9,418 bases of DNA, taken from an uncultured bacterium. Lineage in GTDB: Bacteria > Cyanobacteriota > Vampirovibrionia > Gastranaerophilales > Gastranaerophilaceae. The notes beneath the pieces were generated by a model. It saw only the letters and a program-made list of their open reading frames with translations, was not told the origin of the DNA and ran no database searches. Positions 5,452 to 9,418 of this stretch are shown in pieces. The stretch's first letter is position 1, and each line of letters opens with the position of its first letter. The stretch lies in NCBI GenBank assembly GCA_949288685.1, contig CASELB010000019.1:1-9418 (forward strand), in the 5' to 3' direction. A program made the translations under genes and the position numbers.

Positions 5452-6873
5452 TTATATAGTGTGTATTTTAATAAAGTTGGTTCCTTCTTCCAGAATATGC
5501 GGAACGGAACCGGTGACTATTATCATATCGCCTTTTTTAAGGAATGTATTTTTTACCAGAAATCTTGAAAGCAGTGTTAACATAATCTGGTCAATTTTCC
5601 CTATTGCTCCGGTAATTTTAAGCGGGTAAACGCAACGGTATAGGCGGAGCTGCCTGCATAACTTCTGGTTTGTACAGCATGCGAAAACCGGTACGGACGG
5701 ATTACTTTCAGATATTAATTTAGGGGTGTAACCGGATTGAGAAATTGTTACAACTGCTTTAACATCAGGTATATTTTGTACCATATCTGTAAGAGCGGCT
5801 CCTATTGCCATTGATGCCGTGTTTTCAGATTGAAACATTTTTTCCGGCAACTTATTATGCTTGATTCTTTCGCTGTATTGAACGCTTTTTGCAATACCGT
5901 CCATCATATTTACGGCTTTCTCTGGATAAGCGCCTACTGCGGTTTCGCCGGAAAGCATAACAGCGTCTGCTCCGTCAAATATTGCATTAGCAACGTCAGA
6001 AACTTCCGCTCTTGTTGGTATCGGATTTGTTATCATACTCTCAAGCATTTGTGTTGCAACAATAACACATTTACGCGCAACATTTGCTTTTTCTACTATA
6101 GTTTTTTGAACAATAGGTACCTCTTGAGTAGGTGTTTCAATACCGAGATCTCCGCGAGCTACCATTATACCGTCGGATACGGCAATTATTTCATCAATAT
6201 TTCTTATAGCCTGCGGCTTTTCAATTTTTGAAATAATTTTGATGTCACTGTTCTTAAGCAGTTCTCTTAAAAATTTTACATCCTCAGCGCATCTTACAAA
6301 TGACAGTGCAATGTAATCAACATCCCATTCAACTGCTTTTTTTACATATTCGACATCTTTTTCTGTCATAACATCCAGACTTCCCGTTGCGCCCGGAATG
6401 TTAATACCTTTTCTTTTATTGATAATACCGTTTGTAAGTACTTTGGCAGATACGATTTCATTATTGATTTCTGTTGCCACAAGTTGTATTTTTCCGTCAT
6501 CAATAAGAATTTTATCACCCGGTTTAACATCTTCAGCAATCCCTTTATAGTCTACCGGAATAATGGTTCCGTCATAGCTGCTTTTGTGTTGAAACTGTAA
6601 AATATCGCCTACGGAAACGGTAATAGGCTCAGGGAGTTCTCCGACTCTTATTTTTGGACCTTGCAGGTCTATCATTATAGGAATTAGGGTTTTAGTTTCC
6701 GCTTCTACCGCGCGTATACTTTTAACGACACTTTCGTGTTGGGCAAAATCGCCGTGAGAAGCGTTTAATCTGAACATATCAGCACCGTTGTCTACAAGTG
6801 CTTTTATTTTTTCTTTAGTATTACAGGCAGGACCTATAGTACATACAATTTTCGTTGATGTATAATTTTCCAT
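5452..6873 (-). CDS. pyk: Pyruvate kinase, predicted K+-independent type
   Basis: Last enzyme of glycolysis: phosphoenolpyruvate plus ADP gives pyruvate plus ATP, in the cytoplasm. The 473-residue length is normal. KIVCTIGPA (8-16) and RLNASHG (35-41) open the barrel. Lys216 and Glu218 (ISKIEKPQ) plus Asp242 (VARGDLGIE) are the catalytic and metal residues. ATQMLESM at 273-280 and PTRAEVSDVANAI (286-298) follow, then MLSGETAVG (306-314), and the C-terminal allosteric-type domain runs from about 345. The segment DLQGPKIRV (69-77) carries Leu, Gln, Lys and Val at the positions that separate K+-independent from K+-dependent enzymes. ATG 6873 follows AAGGAGG by about 11 bases, and an in-frame TAA two codons upstream rules out a longer start. 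It is divergent from the gene at 7056, and the hairpin at 5409-5440 separates it from mscL. Confidence 0.97.
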   Translation of the reverse strand: MENYTSTKIVCTIGPACNTKEKIKALVDNGADMFRLNASHGDFAQHESVVKSIRAVEAETKTLIPIMIDLQGPKIRVGELPEPITVSVGDILQFQHKSSYDGTIIPVDYKGIAEDVKPGDKILIDDGKIQLVATEINNEIVSAKVLTNGIINKRKGINIPGATGSLDVMTEKDVEYVKKAVEWDVDYIALSFVRCAEDVKFLRELLKNSDIKIISKIEKPQAIRNIDEIIAVSDGIMVARGDLGIETPTQEVPIVQKTIVEKANVARKCVIVATQMLESMITNPIPTRAEVSDVANAIFDGADAVMLSGETAVGAYPEKAVNMMDGIAKSVQYSERIKHNKLPEKMFQSENTASMAIGAALTDMVQNIPDVKAVVTISQSGYTPKLISESNPSVPVFACCTNQKLCRQLRLYRCVYPLKITGAIGKIDQIMLTLLSRFLVKNTFLKKGDMIIVTGSVPHILEEGTNFIKIHTI

Positions 6874-6930
6874 TTGTTATTTTTCCTCCTTATTCTATAT
6901 TCCACTATAAATTTATAATTTCAACCAAGT

Positions 6931-6960
6931 TTGAATAAAAATCTACAACTATAGTATAGT
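6931..6960 (+). promoter_or_regulatory. Candidate promoter for the two-gene unit at 7056
   Basis: TTGAAT (6931-6936) and TATAGT (6955-6960) are separated by 18 bases and read rightward, predicting a start near 6967 and a leader of about 90 bases that begins just before the inverted repeat at 6974. On the opposite strand a perfect TTGACA (6965-6960) overlaps the -10, but I find no matching -10 for pyruvate kinase at 16-18 bases. Confidence 0.4.
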
Positions 6961-6973
6961 GTCAAATTTTAAA

Positions 6974-7032
6974 TAATACTCTAAAACTAGGATTTCATTT
7001 CCGACTAATATTGGTATTCTTTTAGAGTACTA
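6974..7032 (+). repeat. Long-arm inverted repeat in the leader of the two-gene unit
   Basis: TAATACTCTAAAA (6974-6986) and TTTTAGAGTACTA (7020-7032) pair at 12 of 13 positions around a 33-base loop. The loop contains the near-palindrome CTAATATTGG (7005-7014). If transcription starts near 6967 this forms a stem-loop at the 5' end of the message, ending 10 bases before the AAAGGA SD. It could stabilise the RNA, modulate translation, or as DNA serve as an operator between divergent genes. No T-tract follows, so it is not a terminator. Confidence 0.5.
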
Positions 7033-7055
7033 GATTTTAAGAAAGGATACATACT

Positions 7056-7490
7056 ATGGCAACAATTGACAAAATCAGTGCGATTTTGAACACAAAAATC
7101 GAGATTCCTTTCAAAGTAAAAGCTAGGGAAAGTATACATACAAACCCGTTTGCCGGATCAATTCTCCCTGCTGATATTTTTGAAGGAACTCAGCTCAAAT
7201 CGCAAAACAAAGCAAAAATGATTATGAGTGCAATCGCAGGGAGCTTTTCAAAGTTTTCTAAAATTGTAGAACCGGTAGCGGCATTCTGTAACAAAGTAAA
7301 AGAAAATGTTTCTTCTGCATGGAATTATGCTAAAACTACAACATTATCAGATTTAGGTAATTCTGTTGTTGAAAAAATTTCAACAATCAGAAAAAATGCT
7401 GAAATGAATAAAATTTCAGAAAAAATGTCTGTTTCGGAACTTGAGACGGCGTGGTTAAATGAACTTAAAACAATGGAGGCTGCTGCATAA
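7056..7490 (+). CDS. Helical protein of unknown function, 144 residues
   Basis: Not recognised. No signal peptide, membrane span, Cys motif or catalytic signature is visible. Residues 1-27 are polar and basic, followed by a short motif NPFAGSILPADIFEG (30-44) that looks like an ordered segment. A long amphipathic helical region rich in Lys, Ala and Ser follows (about 52-98), then a second helical part (99-140) with acidic and basic residues mixed, ending in AAA. The composition suggests a cytoplasmic helical protein that could associate with a membrane surface or a partner. ATG 7056 has AAAGGA 8 bases upstream. Its stop TAA shares one base with the ATG of the next gene, so the two are translationally coupled and probably act together. 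A candidate promoter and a hairpin-forming leader precede it. Confidence 0.8.
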   Translation: MATIDKISAILNTKIEIPFKVKARESIHTNPFAGSILPADIFEGTQLKSQNKAKMIMSAIAGSFSKFSKIVEPVAAFCNKVKENVSSAWNYAKTTTLSDLGNSVVEKISTIRKNAEMNKISEKMSVSELETAWLNELKTMEAAA

Positions 7491-7843
7491 TGAATAAAAA
7501 GATTTCACAAATAATTGACGCATTAACTATGCATCAGGATAATGATTCCATAAGAGTTTTAGAAACATTGGGTACAAATTCATCAGATAATGACATCAGA
7601 GAAAAAACTTCAAGAGCATTGGTAAAGAAAAATGTTCATGATTCTTTAAAAGTTGTTATTATTAACGAAGGTAAAGGCATCAATGATTTAAGCCCTGTAG
7701 TAGCAATGAGCACAATTAACGAAATACTTGCTCTAAAGGATAAAACAGAAGTGCTGCATATATTAGAAGATACTATTAATATGCACTCAAGCGAAACTGT
7801 CAGAGAAAATGCGGCATCTGTAAAATCATTGTTAGCATTATAG
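7490..7843 (+). CDS. Small HEAT-like helical protein, 117 residues
   Basis: An all-helical soluble protein with HEAT-like pattern. Units run about residues 17-45 (ending DIREKTSRALVKK), 48-75 and 85-116 (ending TVRENAASVKSLLAL); the xVR/xIR followed by Ala/Ser at helix starts is typical of HEAT repeats. There is no catalytic motif, so a scaffold or binding role is inferred. The start overlaps the previous stop (TAATG), with GGAGG at 7475-7479 ten bases upstream inside the first gene. It probably partners the 144-residue protein encoded just before it. The HEAT-like protein at 1314-2024 uses a similar IREKxxxxL motif but is twice as long and not an obvious duplicate. A strong GC-rich hairpin follows 33 bases after the stop. 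Confidence 0.8.
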   Translation: MNKKISQIIDALTMHQDNDSIRVLETLGTNSSDNDIREKTSRALVKKNVHDSLKVVIINEGKGINDLSPVVAMSTINEILALKDKTEVLHILEDTINMHSSETVRENAASVKSLLAL

Positions 7844-7875
7844 TTTTTCTACGTGCTATAGTATCTTGTGTTATT

Positions 7876-7912
7876 TCGGTGGCGGCTCCGGTTATTCCGG
7901 AGCCGCTGCCGG
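7876..7912 (+). terminator. GC-rich hairpin after the two-gene unit
   Basis: A perfect 10-bp core, GCGGCTCCGG (7882-7891) with CCGGAGCCGC (7897-7906), surrounds a 5-base loop TTATT. The stem extends outward to 7876 and 7912 with G-C pairs and three G-U wobbles, about 16 bp in RNA. It is extremely stable for such AT-rich DNA and probably ends the two-gene transcript. The T-run (7927-7931) begins 14 bases after the stem rather than directly, which is unusual for an intrinsic terminator. Confidence 0.6.
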
Positions 7913-8041
7913 TACTTATGGCTATATTTTTATCAAATTATTAATTTTTTGTTTATTTTTTAAGATTTCTTCTAAAAAAGTGATTTAATAATATTGTAGA
8001 AAGTTTATAACTTAAATTTCATAGAAAAGGAGATATTAAAA

Positions 8042-9418
8042 ATGGCAAAAACAATTGGTATTGACTTGGGAACAACAAACTCCGTAGTTGCGGTTATGGA
8101 AGGCGGACATCCTACAGTTATAGCAAATGCTGAAGGAACAAGAACAACCCCTTCAATAGTTGGTTTTACAAAAAATGGTGAAAGGCTTGTCGGTCAGCTT
8201 GCTAAACGTCAGGCAATCGTTAACCCTGATAAGACAATTGCATCAATAAAACGTCACATGGGTGAGGATTATAAAAAGAATATTGACGGAAAAGATTACA
8301 CTCCGCAAGAAATTTCTGCGATGATTTTAAGAAAACTTGCTGATGATGCAAGCGCGTATCTCGGTGAAAAAGTTACATCAGCAGTTATTACTGTTCCGGC
8401 ATATTTTAATGACGCTCAACGTCAGGCTACTAAAGATGCAGGAAAAATTGCAGGTTTAGATGTTTTACGTATTGTAAACGAACCTACAGCCGCTGCTCTT
8501 GCTTACGGGTTGGAAAAAGATAAGCCGGAAAAAGTTTTGGTATTCGACCTTGGCGGTGGTACTTTTGATGTATCTATTCTTGAAATCGGAGACGGTGTTC
8601 ACGAAGTTCTTTCTACATCAGGTGATACTCATTTAGGTGGTGATGACTTTGACCAAAAAATCATGGATTGGATTACTTCTGAATTTAAGAAAGATACGGG
8701 AATTGACCTTACTTCGGATAAACAAGCAATGCAACGTATTAAAGAAGCGGCTGAAAAAGCTAAGTGCGAACTTTCTTCAATTGTCGAAACTCCGATTAGC
8801 TTAATGTACATTACCGCCGATGCAAATGGTCCTAAACACCTTGAAATGACTTTAACAAGAGCAAAATTTGAAGAACTTTCAAGAGACCTGCTTGACAGAT
8901 GTAAAAAACCTGTAGAGCAAGCGTTGTCTGATGCCGGTTTATCAAAAAATGATATTGATGAAGTCGTATTGGTCGGCGGTTCTACACGTATTCCGGCTGT
9001 TCAACAGTTGATTAAAGAATATACAGGTAAGGAACCTAACCAATCAGTAAACCCTGATGAAGTAGTTGCCGTTGGTGCTGCTATTCAGGCCGGTGTACTT
9101 GCAGGAGAAGTTAAGGATATCGTTCTTCTTGATGTAACACCTCTTACGCTTGGTATTGAAACATTGGGCGGTGTTATGACTCCGTTAGTTCCAAGAAACA
9201 CTACAATACCTGTTTCTAAGTCTCAGGTGTTCTCTACTGCTGAAAATAACCAGACAGCGGTTGATATTAATGTCCTTCAAGGTGAAAGACCTATGGCAAA
9301 TGATAACAAATCTCTCGGTATGTTCAGGCTTGAGGGGATTGCCCCTGCGATGAGAGGTGTTCCGCAAATTGAAGTTACATTTGATATCGACGCAAACGGT
9401 ATTGTAAATGTTTCTGCT
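8042..9418 (+). CDS. dnaK: Molecular chaperone DnaK (Hsp70), 3' end beyond the window
   Basis: Cytoplasmic ATP-dependent Hsp70 chaperone that works with DnaJ and GrpE. The visible 459 residues cover the whole ATPase domain and part of the substrate-binding domain of a protein usually about 600-640 long. Hsp70 signatures are IDLGTTNS (7-14), VFDLGGGTFDVSIL (167-180) and VVLVGGSTRIPAV (308-320). The interdomain linker VLLDVTPLTLGIE lies at 361-373. Residues around 70-92 (KRHMGEDYKKNIDGKDY...) pass straight through the place where proteobacterial and cyanobacterial DnaK carry a 20-odd residue insert. ATG 8042 has AGGAG 9 bases upstream. No CIRCE repeat (TTAGCACTC-N9-GAGTGCTAA) is present in 7844-8041, and no grpE or hrcA precedes it, so heat control by HrcA is not evident. 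No clear promoter could be assigned. Confidence 0.97.
   Translation, partial: MAKTIGIDLGTTNSVVAVMEGGHPTVIANAEGTRTTPSIVGFTKNGERLVGQLAKRQAIVNPDKTIASIKRHMGEDYKKNIDGKDYTPQEISAMILRKLADDASAYLGEKVTSAVITVPAYFNDAQRQATKDAGKIAGLDVLRIVNEPTAAALAYGLEKDKPEKVLVFDLGGGTFDVSILEIGDGVHEVLSTSGDTHLGGDDFDQKIMDWITSEFKKDTGIDLTSDKQAMQRIKEAAEKAKCELSSIVETPISLMYITADANGPKHLEMTLTRAKFEELSRDLLDRCKKPVEQALSDAGLSKNDIDEVVLVGGSTRIPAVQQLIKEYTGKEPNQSVNPDEVVAVGAAIQAGVLAGEVKDIVLLDVTPLTLGIETLGGVMTPLVPRNTTIPVSKSQVFSTAENNQTAVDINVLQGERPMANDNKSLGMFRLEGIAPAMRGVPQIEVTFDIDANGIVNVSA

Noticed and set aside
5830..6231. Open plus-strand frame of 133 codons inside pyruvate kinase
   Set aside because: It lies antisense to the conserved core of pyk, has no SD, and its Cys/Tyr/Phe-rich translation is typical of a shadow frame.
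7956..7979. A-run and T-run near-palindrome (TTTTTTA ... TAAAAAA) upstream of dnaK
   Set aside because: Weak A-U-only stem with a bulge; such symmetry is common by chance in AT-rich intergenic DNA.
8629..9367. Two 60-codon minus-strand frames inside dnaK
   Set aside because: Both are antisense to conserved DnaK coding sequence and lack initiation signals.
1..9418. Mobile element, CRISPR, phage or defence system
   Set aside because: No transposase, integrase, regularly spaced repeats, terminal inverted repeats, nuclease or toxin motifs were found on either strand.

Overview
The window is AT-rich bacterial chromosome with strong Shine-Dalgarno (SD) sites, ATG/GTG/TTG starts and tight packing. 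It contains mostly housekeeping and accessory-metabolism genes. I see no tRNA, rRNA, CRISPR array, insertion sequence, phage gene or recognisable defence system. The source is probably an anaerobic, sugar-fermenting gut-type bacterium. Gastranaerophilales (non-photosynthetic Cyanobacteria relatives, 'Melainabacteria') is my first guess and Clostridia-like Firmicutes the second. DnaK mixes cyanobacteria-like stretches with a Firmicute-like lack of the diderm insert in its ATPase domain. This placement is inference from sequence style only.

Layout from left to right. The first 48 bases hold the start of a leftward gene that runs off the window. A rightward hypothetical gene (171-533) converges on, and slightly overlaps, a leftward pair: a HEAT-repeat-like protein (1314-2024) and an RmlD-type dTDP-4-dehydrorhamnose reductase (502-1317), joined by an ATGA stop/start overlap. 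Divergent from that pair is an easily missed 55-codon gene (2151-2318) with a good SD; its stop overlaps the end of trpS. Then comes a leftward block read in the order pyruvate kinase (5452-6873), MscL (4903-5379), a secreted GH13 amylase-like enzyme (3336-4880) and tryptophanyl-tRNA synthetase (2315-3322). The last three are separated by only 22 and 13 bases and probably form an operon. A perfect 12-bp hairpin separates them from pyruvate kinase.

Divergent from pyruvate kinase is a rightward two-gene unit of unknown function: a helical 144-residue protein and a 117-residue HEAT-like protein whose start overlaps the upstream stop. A long-arm inverted repeat lies in its leader and a very GC-rich hairpin follows it. 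The window ends inside dnaK (8042 onward).

Functionally, the amylase could release sugars from alpha-glucans outside the cytoplasm and pyruvate kinase closes glycolysis. MscL protects against osmotic downshock, TrpRS charges tRNA-Trp and DnaK folds proteins. RmlD would feed surface polysaccharide synthesis, although no other rml gene is visible. The most distinctive observations are: TrpRS carries the exact four-cysteine spacing of the iron-sulfur TrpRS subgroup; pyruvate kinase carries the K+-independent signature; MscL ends in a zinc ribbon; the GH13 enzyme lacks the usual Asn-His of region I; and there is an unstudied two-gene unit plus an unlisted small gene.
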